From the NCBI RefSeq assembly GCF_014199535.1, contig NZ_JACHNV010000005.1, positions 62,001 through 126,000 on the forward strand: 64,000 nt of DNA. Direction: 5' to 3'. The notes below the pieces were generated by a model. That model saw only the letters and a list, made by a program, of their open reading frames with translations. It searched no databases and had not been told where the DNA came from. This DNA comes from Hymenobacter latericoloratus (GTDB lineage Bacteria; Bacteroidota; Bacteroidia; Cytophagales; Hymenobacteraceae). Shown one piece after another: positions 50,387-58,964 of the stretch. A program made the translations under genes and the position numbers. Position 1 is the stretch's first letter; every line of letters begins with the position of its first letter.

Positions 50387-53300
50387 CTAGAAACCGGCCT
50401 GAATGCCCAGCGTGAAGGAGCGCAGGTTGGGGTACGAGCCCTCATCGACGCCGCGGGCCAGCGTGCCGCTACCCACTGTTTCGGGGTCGTAGCCGGTGTA
50501 CTTGGTCACGGTAAACACGTTCTGGCCGGTAGCGTACACGCGCAGGTTGCTGATGTACTTGGCCCGCTCCAGCATGGTTTTGGGGAAAGTGTAGCCCACC
50601 TGCAGGTTTTTCAGGCGCAGGTAAGAGCCGTCTTCGAGCCAGCGCGTGGAGTTAAACCGGGCGTTGTTGCCGGCCGAGAGGCCCCCGCCCCCGGCAATAA
50701 CCGCCCGCGGGGTGGTGTTGGAGGGGTTTTCGGGGGTCCAAGGGCTGAAATCGGCGCGGTAGCTGCCGTTGTCGTCGGTACGGTCGAGCCAGTAACGGGT
50801 GGTGTTGAACACGTCGTTGCCCTGTACGCCCTGGAAGAAGGCCGTCAGATCGAAGCCGCCGTAGCCGGCCGTCAGGTTCAGGCCGTACTGGATTTTGGGG
50901 AAGATGCGCCCCACGTGCACCCGGTCCTTGTCGTCGATGATACCGTCGGAGTTGGCGTCCTTGTAGCGCACGTCGCCGGCCTGCAGGCCCGCCGGAATGT
51001 TCTGGTCGCCCGACTGGTAAATACCATCGAACTGGTAGAGGTAGAACGAGCCGATTTCGTAGCCCACCTCGGTGCGGGTAATGCTGTTCGGGCCGCTTAC
51101 CAGGAAGTTGGGGGCCGTGCCTTCAATGGCTCCGCTGTTCAGATCCAGCACCTTGTTGCGGATGGTAGTCAGGTTGGCCGTGGCGCCGTAGCGGAAGGGC
51201 TTGCTGTTCTCGGTGTAGCCCAGCTGAAACTCAAAGCCGCGGTTTTCCAGCTTGCCCAGGTTCTGATAGGGCAAAGACCCGGCGTTGGCGGCCGTGGCCG
51301 GCAGGTTGGCCTGAATCAGGGCATCTACGGTCTGGGAAATGTAGTAGTCGGCCGAGAAAGTCAGGCGGTTATCCAGCACGCCCAGATCGAAGCCGTAGTT
51401 CTGGGTGCGGCGCTGCTCCCAGCGGATGTTGCTGGCCAGGGTGGTCTGGATGGCTCCGTTCTGAATGGTGCCGCCCAGCACGTAGTTGGCGTTGGTGTTA
51501 ATAAAGCCCTGGTAGAGGTAGGAACCGCCGTAGGCACCCGTCAGGTACTGGTTGCCCAGGCTGCCGTAGGAGGCCCGCAGCTTCAGGTCGCTGATGCCGG
51601 AAATGCCCTCAAAGAACTTCTCCCGCGAAATGCGCCAGCCCACCGAGCCGGCCCAGAAGTCGCCCCACTTGCGCCCGTCGGCAAAGCGCGACGACCCGTC
51701 GCGGCGGTAGGCGCCCGTCAGCAGGTACCGCTCATCATAGTCGTAAGTCACCTGCCCGAAGTACGACTGCAGGGCCTGCACGTAGGAGGAGCCAATGGTC
51801 TGGGGCGTTTGGGTGCCGGCATCCAGGGCCCAGTAGTAGGTAGGGCCGGTGCCGTAGCCGAAGTTCACGCCCCGCGTAAACTCGAAGCTGCGCCGCTGCC
51901 GGCTGTAGCCCGCCACGGCCGTCAGGTTGTGCTGGCCGAAGCTCTTGTCCAGGGTCAGGGTGTTTTCGGCCTGCCCGAACAGCTCGTTGCCCTGGCTTTC
52001 GCCGTAGTACGAGGGGGTAGTCGCATCATTGCGGCGCCAGATGCCGAACTGGCGCTTCTGCTGGTCGCGGAAGCCGTGGTACTCCAGGCCCAGGTTCAGG
52101 CGGTAGCGTAGCCAGTCAAACAGCTGCACTTCGGCGAAAACGTTGCCCAGCAGCCGGTTGGAGGTGCCCGTATCGTTCAGCAGCTTCTGCAGGGCAATGG
52201 GGTTGGTGCCGAAGGTAATGGCGTTGTCAGTACCAATCCCGAAGCCGCCCGGCACGGTGGGGTCGTACACCGGAATAACGGGCAGCATGCGCACCACATC
52301 AAGGAAGGGCAGGCCGTTGAGGCGGGTTTGGTTGGCGCGCACCAGCTGCAGGTTCTGGCCCACGCGCAGGCGGCCCCGGTTGAAGCCCGTGTTTACCCGC
52401 ACGCTGTAGCGCTCGAACTTGGGGCCCTGCACCGTACCGTTCTGCTTGAAATACCCGCCCGATACGTTGAAGTTCGAGTTGGGCCCGCCGCCCGAGAAGC
52501 CCAGGTTATAGTCCTGCACCGAGCCTTGCCGGAAAAACTCGTCCTGCCAGTCGGTGTCAATGCCGGCGGGCGGGTTAGCGGCGAAAGGCAGGGGCGCGAG
52601 GCCGGCGTTCTGATAGGCTTGCCGGTTGATGGCGGCCCACTGCGAGGCATCGGCCAGGTCCAGCCGGTTTACCAAGTTCTGCACGCCTCCGTTGGCGTTG
52701 AAGGTAATGGCCGGCACGCCCTGCTTACCCTTTTTGGTGGTAATGATAATCACGCCGTTGGCGCCCGACACCCCGTAGGGAGCCAGCGAGGAAGCATCCT
52801 TCAGCACCTGCACCGACTCGACATCGGCCGGGTTGATGTCGCGCTGGGCACTGCTGGTGGGCTCAATCCAGAGGCCATCCACGATGTAGAGGGGCGAGCT
52901 GGCGGCGCCGCCCAGGGTCCCGAGCCCGCGGATATTGACTACCGGCGCCTGCCCTGGCGCCCCGGAGTTGGTTACCTGCACCCCGGCCAGGCGGCCCTGA
53001 ATGGCTTCGCCTACCGAGGCCACCGGCGCGCGGCGCACTTCCTGGGCCCCCACGCTGGCTACCGAGCCGGTTACGTTCTGGCGCTCCTGGGTGAGGTAGC
53101 CCACCACCACCACCTCGCTCAGAGCCTTGGAGTCGGGCGCCAGGCTGATGTCGATGGTGGTACGGCCGCTTACTGGTACCTCCTGGCTCAGGTAGCCCAC
53201 GAAGGAAAAAGTAAGGGTAGCGTTGTCGGCAACGGTAAGCGAATAACGGCCGTCAGAGTCGGTAGTGGCACCGTTGGCGGTACCCTTTTCCAGTACTGTT

Positions 53301-53494
53301 ACGCCGGGCAGGCCTTGGCCTTTTTCATCAATGACCCGGCCGCTGATGCTTTGCGCGGGCGCCGGCACCCGGACGTATTCCGGCGAGGCCATTTCGGCGG
53401 CTGCGGCTTCCGTGGCTGCCAGCGGCACTAGGGGTAGAAAGCAGAGCAGCGTCGGCACAGCAGGCCGTCGCAATCTGAGGTAGGAATGGTTCAT
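50387..53494 (-). CDS. SusC/RagA-family TonB-linked outer membrane protein
   Basis: 1035 residues from the ATG at 53494 (MNHSYLRLRR). Signal region to about residue 35, CarboxypepD_reg domain at about 48-130 (ISGRVIDEKGQGLPGVTVLE), TonB box region near SEVVVVGYLTQ, plug domain at about 145-260 (VGEAIQGRLAGVQV, VVNIRGLGTLGG, SPLYIVDGLW) and a barrel ending in FTLGIQAGF. It moves oligosaccharides across the outer membrane with SusD. Two perfect LacI-type operators lie 36-74 bp upstream of the start, so it heads the regulated operon. Confidence 0.95.
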   Translation of the reverse strand: MNHSYLRLRRPAVPTLLCFLPLVPLAATEAAAAEMASPEYVRVPAPAQSISGRVIDEKGQGLPGVTVLEKGTANGATTDSDGRYSLTVADNATLTFSFVGYLSQEVPVSGRTTIDISLAPDSKALSEVVVVGYLTQERQNVTGSVASVGAQEVRRAPVASVGEAIQGRLAGVQVTNSGAPGQAPVVNIRGLGTLGGAASSPLYIVDGLWIEPTSSAQRDINPADVESVQVLKDASSLAPYGVSGANGVIIITTKKGKQGVPAITFNANGGVQNLVNRLDLADASQWAAINRQAYQNAGLAPLPFAANPPAGIDTDWQDEFFRQGSVQDYNLGFSGGGPNSNFNVSGGYFKQNGTVQGPKFERYSVRVNTGFNRGRLRVGQNLQLVRANQTRLNGLPFLDVVRMLPVIPVYDPTVPGGFGIGTDNAITFGTNPIALQKLLNDTGTSNRLLGNVFAEVQLFDWLRYRLNLGLEYHGFRDQQKRQFGIWRRNDATTPSYYGESQGNELFGQAENTLTLDKSFGQHNLTAVAGYSRQRRSFEFTRGVNFGYGTGPTYYWALDAGTQTPQTIGSSYVQALQSYFGQVTYDYDERYLLTGAYRRDGSSRFADGRKWGDFWAGSVGWRISREKFFEGISGISDLKLRASYGSLGNQYLTGAYGGSYLYQGFINTNANYVLGGTIQNGAIQTTLASNIRWEQRRTQNYGFDLGVLDNRLTFSADYYISQTVDALIQANLPATAANAGSLPYQNLGKLENRGFEFQLGYTENSKPFRYGATANLTTIRNKVLDLNSGAIEGTAPNFLVSGPNSITRTEVGYEIGSFYLYQFDGIYQSGDQNIPAGLQAGDVRYKDANSDGIIDDKDRVHVGRIFPKIQYGLNLTAGYGGFDLTAFFQGVQGNDVFNTTRYWLDRTDDNGSYRADFSPWTPENPSNTTPRAVIAGGGGLSAGNNARFNSTRWLEDGSYLRLKNLQVGYTFPKTMLERAKYISNLRVYATGQNVFTVTKYTGYDPETVGSGTLARGVDEGSYPNLRSFTLGIQAGF

Positions 53495-53529
53495 GGGAAT
53501 GTGGATGTGGGAATTAAAGAAGGCTCTTT

Positions 53530-53541
53530 GCAATCGTTTGC
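53530..53541. promoter_or_regulatory. LacI-type operator, susC proximal
   Basis: GCAATCGTTTGC is a 12-bp palindrome with one unpaired base pair. Its reverse complement is identical to the site at 57540. It lies 36 bp before the susC start. Confidence 0.8.
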
Positions 53542-53556
53542 ATCACTAAAGCAAAA

Positions 53557-53568
53557 GCAAGCGCTTGC
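53557..53568. promoter_or_regulatory. LacI-type operator, susC distal
   Basis: GCAAGCGCTTGC is a perfect 12-bp palindrome, 63 bp before the susC start and 27 bp (about 2.5 helical turns) from the proximal site. Confidence 0.75.
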
Positions 53569-53759
53569 AAGCGAGGAAGGACAACCAGCAGACGAGGTAA
53601 AAAAAGTGGCAAGACACTGTAAACGTGTGCTTTCGCCAGAATATGCGACAGACGAAATAAGTACAGTTCAGCTAAGCGAATATTCGCAACTATAAGCAGT
53701 ATTTCAGAAATAGTCAAGTTTTAACTAGTTATAGACCAATTATACTATTCAGGTAGAAA

Positions 53760-53773
53760 CAAATTTATATTTG
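53760..53773. promoter_or_regulatory. Two-way -7 element
   Basis: CAAATTTATATTTG contains TATATTTG on the plus strand (53766-53773) and TAAATTTG on the minus strand (53760-53767). It is in the AT-rich centre of the susC-galK gap. A -33 element is not clear on either strand. Confidence 0.4.
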
Positions 53774-53871
53774 ATAAATTATACATAACACGCACTAAGT
53801 AAGAGCTACAAGCAGCTGACACTTTTCATTGTGCAATACTACTCTGGCAAGAAAATTTATTACACGTAACC

Positions 53872-53883
53872 GCAAACGTTTGC
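53872..53883. promoter_or_regulatory. LacI-type operator upstream of galK
   Basis: GCAAACGTTTGC is a perfect 12-bp palindrome ending 73 bp before the galK start. Confidence 0.8.
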
Positions 53884-53956
53884 ACTGATTATGGCAATTC
53901 ATCATCTTTAGCCCCTCAGAACCTTTGCTTTCTCCGTTGTCTTCTGCTTTCTGCGT

Positions 53957-55123
53957 ATGTTATCCGCTTCCATCTCAGCTGCTTTTCAGGACCAGTTTCA
54001 CTATCCTCCCCTGTTGGTACGCGCGCCCGGCCGCGTCAATCTGATTGGGGAACACACCGACTACAACGAGGGGTTTGTGCTGCCCGCCGCTATTGATAAG
54101 GAAATCTACTTTGCCGTGGGCCTCAACGGTGGGTCTGCCATCCGGCTCTACTCCTACAACAAGCAGGAGCTGTACACCACAGAGGCCAGCCAGGTGCGGC
54201 GCGATGCCACGCTTTGGGCAAACTATCTGAAAGGAGTAGTCGCCCAGTTTCAGAAGCGGGGCATCACAGTACCGGGCTTCGACTGCGTATTTGGGGGCAA
54301 CGTGCCCATGGGCGCGGGGCTGTCATCGTCGGCGGCGGTGGAGTGCGGCCTAGCTTTCGCCCTGGATCAGCTGCTGGCTACCAAGCTGGAACGCCTGGAC
54401 CTGGCCCGAATGGCCCAGAAAGCCGAGCACGAGTTTGCCGGCGTGCAGTGTGGCATCATGGACCAGTTTGCCAGCTTGTTTGGCCGCGACGGGCAGGTAG
54501 TACGCCTAGACTGCCGCTCCTTAGCCTACGAGTACTTTCCCTTTGACACGAGCCGCTGCCACATCGTACTCTGCAACTCCGGCGTAAAACACTCTCTGGC
54601 CAGCTCCGAGTACAACACCCGCCGCCAGGAGTGCGAACAAGGCGTGGCCCTGCTCCAGCAGCACTATCCGGAGGTTCGTAGCCTGCGCGACGTAACCCTG
54701 GCCCAGCTGCAGCAGCACGAGGCAGAATTTGATGCGGTGGTATTCCGCCGCTGCCGCTACGTAGTAGAAGAAAACCTGCGCGTGGAAGCCGCCTGCCAGG
54801 AGCTGGCCGCGGGCAATCTGCCGGCCTTCGGACAGCAGATGTACGCCTCCCACGCCGGCCTGCGCGACGATTACGCCGTGAGCTGCCCCGAGCTGGACAC
54901 GCTGGTAGAGTTGGCCCGCCCCCTGCCGGGCGTGTACGGCGCCCGCATGATGGGCGGTGGTTTTGGCGGCTGCACCATCAATCTGGTGGAGGTAGCCCAC
55001 GTAGAGGAGTTCACGCGCCGCATGCGGGAGCTGTACGAGCAGGCCACCGGCATTCCGCTGGAAACCTACCAGACCACCATTGTGGCCGGCGTTTCAACGC
55101 TGGAGCCCGTAATCGTTTCCTAG
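53957..55123 (+). CDS. galK: Galactokinase
   Basis: 388 residues. GHMP-kinase motifs are clear: galactokinase signature PGRVNLIGEHTDYNEGFVLP (about 24-43), ATP loop PMGAGLSSSAAVECG (about 117-131), catalytic Asp region GIMDQFASLFG (about 168-178) and C-terminal GARMMGGGFGGCTINLV (about 333-349). It phosphorylates alpha-galactose, the first step of the Leloir pathway. It is followed by galT 159 bp downstream on the same strand. An operator at 53872 ties it to the LacI regulator. Confidence 0.96.
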   Translation: MLSASISAAFQDQFHYPPLLVRAPGRVNLIGEHTDYNEGFVLPAAIDKEIYFAVGLNGGSAIRLYSYNKQELYTTEASQVRRDATLWANYLKGVVAQFQKRGITVPGFDCVFGGNVPMGAGLSSSAAVECGLAFALDQLLATKLERLDLARMAQKAEHEFAGVQCGIMDQFASLFGRDGQVVRLDCRSLAYEYFPFDTSRCHIVLCNSGVKHSLASSEYNTRRQECEQGVALLQQHYPEVRSLRDVTLAQLQQHEAEFDAVVFRRCRYVVEENLRVEAACQELAAGNLPAFGQQMYASHAGLRDDYAVSCPELDTLVELARPLPGVYGARMMGGGFGGCTINLVEVAHVEEFTRRMRELYEQATGIPLETYQTTIVAGVSTLEPVIVS

Positions 55124-55282
55124 GCGGCCACCCCTAAACCGGCGCCCCGGCCGTCCGGGACGTACGGCTGGCAGTTTTCTGACCCGTACCGGCTAAAAAC
55201 CGTTAGAGGGGGTAGGCGGCTTGCCACCAGAAAGCCCCTACCCCGCTCTGGCTTATTGGTTTCTCACTTCTTACCTTCTCGC

Positions 55283-56326
55283 ATGGCATCCTTCGACCTG
55301 GCCCAGCAACCTCACCGTCGTTTCAACCCGCTTACCGGAGAGTGGCTGCTCGTGTCGCCGCACCGGGCGCTGCGCCCCTGGCAGGGCCAGCAGGAAGCTC
55401 CCGACCGGAGTCAGCGCCCCGCCTACGACCCTACCTGCTACCTCTGCCCGGGCAACACCCGCGCCAACGGGGCCGTGAATCCCGCCTACGAGGGCACGTT
55501 TGTTTTCGACAATGATTTTGCGGCGCTTACCCCCGATGCTCCTACTGGTACGGTGGAGGTAGGCGGCCTGCTGCGGGCCGAGGCCGAATCGGGCGTGGGG
55601 CGGGTTATCTGCTTTTCTCCCCGCCACGACCTGACCTTGCCCGAAATGGATGTTGCCGCCATTCGGGGGGTAGTGGATGTGTGGGCCACGGAGTTTGAAG
55701 CCCTCGGCAGCCGGCCCGATATCAACTACGTACAGATTTTCGAGAACAAGGGTCAGGTGATGGGCTGCTCGAACCCCCACCCCCACGGTCAGATCTGGGC
55801 CCAGCGCACCGTGCCCGGCGACCCCGCCAAGGAAACCGTGCAGCAGCAGGCTTACTACCAGCAGCACGGCCGAACGCTACTCACCGACTACCTCGAAATC
55901 GAGCTGAAAGAGCAGCAGCGGGTAGTGCTGGAGAATGAGCACTTCGTGGTGCTGGTCCCCTTCTGGGCCGCCTGGCCCTTCGAGACGCTGGTGGTGTCAC
56001 GCCGCGCCGTGCAGGACATTACCCAGCTTACCAGCCCGGAGCGCGACGCCTTCGCCGATGCCATCCGCCGCCTCACCATCCGCTACGACAACCTGTTCCA
56101 GACCTCCTTCCCATACTCCGCCGGCCTGCACCAGCGCCCCACCGATGGGCAGGAGCACCCGGAGTGGCACCTGCACATGCACTTCTATCCGCCCCTGCTG
56201 CGCTCGGCCACCGTACGCAAGTTTATGGTGGGCTACGAGCTGCTGGCCAACCCCCAGCGCGACATCACCCCCGAGTACGCCGCCCAGCGTCTGCGGGAGC
56301 TTTCGGAGGTGCATTATAAAGGGTAG
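55283..56326 (+). CDS. galT: Galactose-1-phosphate uridylyltransferase
   Basis: 347 residues from the ATG at 55283 (MASFDLAQQPHRRFNPLTGEW). Features of class I GalT: CYLCPGNTRANG (metal-binding Cys pair, about 52-63), CSNPHPHGQIW (the nucleophile His in HPH, about 161) and the later HLHMHFYPP (about 294-302). It swaps UMP between glucose-1-P and galactose-1-P. galE is not in the window. Directly downstream of galK. Confidence 0.95.
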   Translation: MASFDLAQQPHRRFNPLTGEWLLVSPHRALRPWQGQQEAPDRSQRPAYDPTCYLCPGNTRANGAVNPAYEGTFVFDNDFAALTPDAPTGTVEVGGLLRAEAESGVGRVICFSPRHDLTLPEMDVAAIRGVVDVWATEFEALGSRPDINYVQIFENKGQVMGCSNPHPHGQIWAQRTVPGDPAKETVQQQAYYQQHGRTLLTDYLEIELKEQQRVVLENEHFVVLVPFWAAWPFETLVVSRRAVQDITQLTSPERDAFADAIRRLTIRYDNLFQTSFPYSAGLHQRPTDGQEHPEWHLHMHFYPPLLRSATVRKFMVGYELLANPQRDITPEYAAQRLRELSEVHYKG

Positions 56327-56338
56327 GCAAATGAGAGA

Positions 56339-56379
56339 GGAGAGGTGAAGGATCATAGACATCAATCCTTCACCTCTCC
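56339..56379. terminator. Hairpin between convergent galT and the GH-A gene
   Basis: A perfect 15-bp stem (56339-56353 with 56365-56379, GGAGAGGTGAAGGAT) with an 11-nt loop. No T run is seen, so it may end transcription poorly or be an unrelated palindrome. Confidence 0.55.
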
Positions 56380-56391
56380 TCCATAGCTTAC

Positions 56392-57486
56392 CTATTTCCC
56401 GGTCAGCTTCTTAATCAGGTCCGTTTCGTTCTGGTGGTAGGGGGTACCGTCGCGGCGGAATACTTCGTGAAACCACTCGGTTGGCTCGCCGCCGTCGGCA
56501 ATGGGCACGTCCCACTGGTATTTGGTGTTGGTTTTGCCATCCACGAGGCCCCAGTTGATGGCCCCTACGTTGTACTTTTTAAGCAGGGGCAGAATATTCA
56601 CGAACCGAGAGTTGCGGGGGCGGGCCATGTACTCGGTGCAGATAAGCGGGCGGCCGTGGGTGTTGAGCAGCTCAATGATGCGCTGGTGCAGCGGCGCCTC
56701 GTCGTAGCAGTGGTAGGTGATAACATCGGAGTGCAGGGCCTGGTAGCGGTTCAAAGCCTCAAAATCCCAGTTCCAGAGGCCTATGCTTAGCGGTTGCTCG
56801 GGGTTTACCTCGCGGGCCCAGCTGAACACGTTGCGCACCAGCGGCAACGAGGAAGTAAGCTTGCCGCTATTGCCGGGCTCGTTGTACAGGTCCCAGAGCA
56901 GAATGCGCTTATCGCGGGCGAAATGGCGCAGCACGTCCTGCACGTAGGGCTTCAGCTTCACGAAGGCCACCGAGTCGCGGGAGGTAGGCTCGCCGGGGTC
57001 CTGCAGCCACCCCGAGTTGTGGATGCCAGGCTTGGGCGCGGGCTGTAGCCCGATTTTGGCTTCCTTGTTCCAGCAGTCATCGAAGAATACCAGAATCGTC
57101 CGGATGTGGTGCTTTTCGGCCAGGCCGAGGTAGGTGTTCACGCGGTCCTTGAAGCCCTGGGGGTCCTGCTGCCAGGCCAGGGAGTGCAGAAACACGCGCA
57201 TGGTATTGAACCCAATGCTTTCGGCCCAGCCCAGCTCTCGGTCGATGGTGGTGGGGTCGAAGGTAGCGGCCTGCCACATTTCCAGCTGATTGATGGCCGT
57301 GCTGGGTGTAAAGTTGGCCCCCGTCATCCAGCGGTGCTCCTTGTACCAGGCGTTGGCTTTCTCGGCCGACCACCGCCGCTCCTGCGTTACGGCTACGGCG
57401 GCGGGGCCTTTTGTCTTGATCTTGGTTTTTTGGGCAATCGAGCTGGTAGAAACCAGCAGCAGTACGAGTAGAAGCAGCTTTTTCAT
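56392..57486 (-). CDS. Clan GH-A glycoside hydrolase (GH5-like), specificity unknown
   Basis: 364 residues from the ATG at 57486. A signal peptide (MKKLLLLVLLLVSTSSIAQ) is followed by a (beta/alpha)8 barrel. The acid/base Glu is in LLWDLYNEPGN (about residue 201), and the nucleophile Glu is probably in ICTEYMARP (about 285). Other landmarks are NTMRVFLHSLAWQQDP and GAINWGLVDGKTNT. Database entries of this shape are often called cellulase-family or xylanase, but context with galK, galT and galM suggests a galactan- or arabinogalactan-related substrate. An operator at 57540 lies 54 bp upstream. Confidence 0.78.
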   Translation of the reverse strand: MKKLLLLVLLLVSTSSIAQKTKIKTKGPAAVAVTQERRWSAEKANAWYKEHRWMTGANFTPSTAINQLEMWQAATFDPTTIDRELGWAESIGFNTMRVFLHSLAWQQDPQGFKDRVNTYLGLAEKHHIRTILVFFDDCWNKEAKIGLQPAPKPGIHNSGWLQDPGEPTSRDSVAFVKLKPYVQDVLRHFARDKRILLWDLYNEPGNSGKLTSSLPLVRNVFSWAREVNPEQPLSIGLWNWDFEALNRYQALHSDVITYHCYDEAPLHQRIIELLNTHGRPLICTEYMARPRNSRFVNILPLLKKYNVGAINWGLVDGKTNTKYQWDVPIADGGEPTEWFHEVFRRDGTPYHQNETDLIKKLTGK

Positions 57487-57539
57487 AGAATCGGACAAGG
57501 TGGGAACTGAAGGAGCGGAAGGTTAAGAGGTCAAGATAT

Positions 57540-57551
57540 GCAAACGATTGC
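57540..57551. promoter_or_regulatory. LacI-type operator between the GH-A and GH43 genes
   Basis: GCAAACGATTGC, the exact reverse complement of the susC-proximal site. It lies in the gap between two divergent enzyme genes (starts at 57486 and 57733). Confidence 0.8.
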
Positions 57552-57732
57552 ATAATTATCTACATATTGAATTGCATTGCTGCATCTTCGCCCTTCTCCT
57601 CTCTCCTACACAGCGTGACTTACTAGTGCCCGCCGCCCCGGATTGGAGGCGTTGGCGTAGTGCCTGCCCCTACTTATGTAGCTTCCCCAGCTTCAACACC
57701 CCAGCCCTACTCACCGCCCCAATTATTTGCCT

Positions 57733-58803
57733 ATGCCTTCCCGCCGCCACTTCTTGCAGCAGGCCACCGCTGGCCTGGCTTCGTTGGCTTTGCTAAACCA
57801 AGCCACTGCCCAGGCCGCCCGCACCTACACCAATCCCGTGTATGCCGGCCAGTTTCCCGACCCCTTCGTGCTGCGCCACCAGGGCCGCTACTACGCCTTC
57901 GGCACCACGGGCACCGGCCGCACCTCTGATGGCCGCATCTTCACGCTACTGACTTCCACGAACCTTGTGGACTGGAAGCCGGCCGGCGGGGCCCTTACGC
58001 CCCCCGCCGGAGCTGAGGGCGCCGACTTCTGGGCTCCGGAAGTCATTTATCATCAGGGCACCTTTTATATGTATTACTCCATGGGCGGCGGGGCCATTGG
58101 CGCTACCGTGGGCCACCGCCTGCACGTAGCCACCAGCAAAACGCCCCAGGGCCCTTACCAGCAGGTAGCCCTGCTGGATGTGCCCGACAGCAAGTTCACC
58201 ATTGATGCCCACCCCTTTCAGGATACCGACGGGCAGTGGTACCTGTTCTACGCCCGCGACTTTATCGACTCTGCGGATGGCTACCGCCCCGGCACGGGCC
58301 TGGTGGTGGACCGCCTGCTGGACATGACCCGCCTGGCCGGGGAGAGCCGCACCGTGATGCGCGCCCGCCACGACTGGACCGTGTTCGAGAAAAACCGCAC
58401 CATGCCGCTCTACGGGGGCCAAACCTTTCCGGAATGGCACACGCTGGAGGGCCCGTTTATGCGCAAGCAGGGCAACAAATACTACTGCTTCTACAGTGGC
58501 GCCAACTTCCTGACTTCCCGCTACGGCGTTGACTACTGCGTGGCCGACTCCATCATGGGTCCCTACTCCGACGCTGGGGCCGAGCAGGGCGCCCGGGTGC
58601 TGCACGCCGTGGAGGGCCACGTCCGCGGCCCGGGGCACCACTCCCACGTTTTCGGGCCCAATGGCAAAACCGAATACCTGGTGTATCACGCCTGGAACGC
58701 GCAGATGACGGAGCGCCAGCTCTGCATTGATCAGCTGCTCTGGACGCCGCAGGGGCCGCGCTGCCAGGGGCCTACCTACACCCCGCAGCCCCTACCCCGC
58801 TAA
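57733..58803 (+). CDS. GH43 glycoside hydrolase, possibly Tat-exported
   Basis: 356 residues from the ATG at 57733. The N-terminus MPSRRHFLQQATAGLASLALL has a twin-arginine and hydrophobic stretch with an AQA cleavage site, like a Tat signal. One GH43 propeller: base Asp in AGQFPDPFVL (about residue 39), modulator Asp in FTIDAHPFQD (about 159) and acid Glu in HTLEGPFM (about 239). Unlike the two other GH43s it is soluble, not a lipoprotein. The LacI gene follows, 161 bp downstream. Confidence 0.9.
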   Translation: MPSRRHFLQQATAGLASLALLNQATAQAARTYTNPVYAGQFPDPFVLRHQGRYYAFGTTGTGRTSDGRIFTLLTSTNLVDWKPAGGALTPPAGAEGADFWAPEVIYHQGTFYMYYSMGGGAIGATVGHRLHVATSKTPQGPYQQVALLDVPDSKFTIDAHPFQDTDGQWYLFYARDFIDSADGYRPGTGLVVDRLLDMTRLAGESRTVMRARHDWTVFEKNRTMPLYGGQTFPEWHTLEGPFMRKQGNKYYCFYSGANFLTSRYGVDYCVADSIMGPYSDAGAEQGARVLHAVEGHVRGPGHHSHVFGPNGKTEYLVYHAWNAQMTERQLCIDQLLWTPQGPRCQGPTYTPQPLPR

Positions 58804-58859
58804 CCGCCCCCAACCCATCGGGGCTGCCGCTACGGTTCTGCTTCCGGCAAGGGCAGCAA

Positions 58860-58893
58860 TTTGGCAACGGAATACCTGAATGTGCTATGTTTG
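58860..58893 (+). promoter_or_regulatory. Promoter of the LacI-family gene
   Basis: A TTTG (58860-58863) and a TATGTTTG (58886-58893) match the -33 and -7 elements, 22 bp apart (usual range about 19-21). The predicted start falls inside the following hairpin. Confidence 0.45.
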
Positions 58894-58930
58894 AGTAGTT
58901 TTTGCGCGATTCGTTGCGCAAAAACTACTC
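58893..58930. promoter_or_regulatory. Perfect palindrome over the lacI start region
   Basis: A 15-bp perfect stem (58893-58907 with 58916-58930, GAGTAGTTTTTGCGC) with an 8-nt loop and a T run after it. It may be a terminator of the GH43 gene, an operator for self-control, or both. It differs from the GCAAnCGnTTGC operators but has the same TTGCGC..GCGCAA style. Confidence 0.6.
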
Positions 58931-58964
58931 TGTTTTTTCCTTGTTCATTTCAACCGCCTACCCC

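Larger units (their letters stand above)
53495..53956. other. AT-rich divergent control region between susC and galK
   Basis: 462 bp without a gene. The stretch 53690-53870 is strikingly AT-rich compared with its surroundings. It holds three perfect LacI-type operators (53530, 53557 and 53872), a degenerate one (53619-53630, GTAAACGTGTGC) and a symmetric element at 53760-53773 that has TAnnTTTG on both strands and may drive both operons. Confidence 0.7.
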
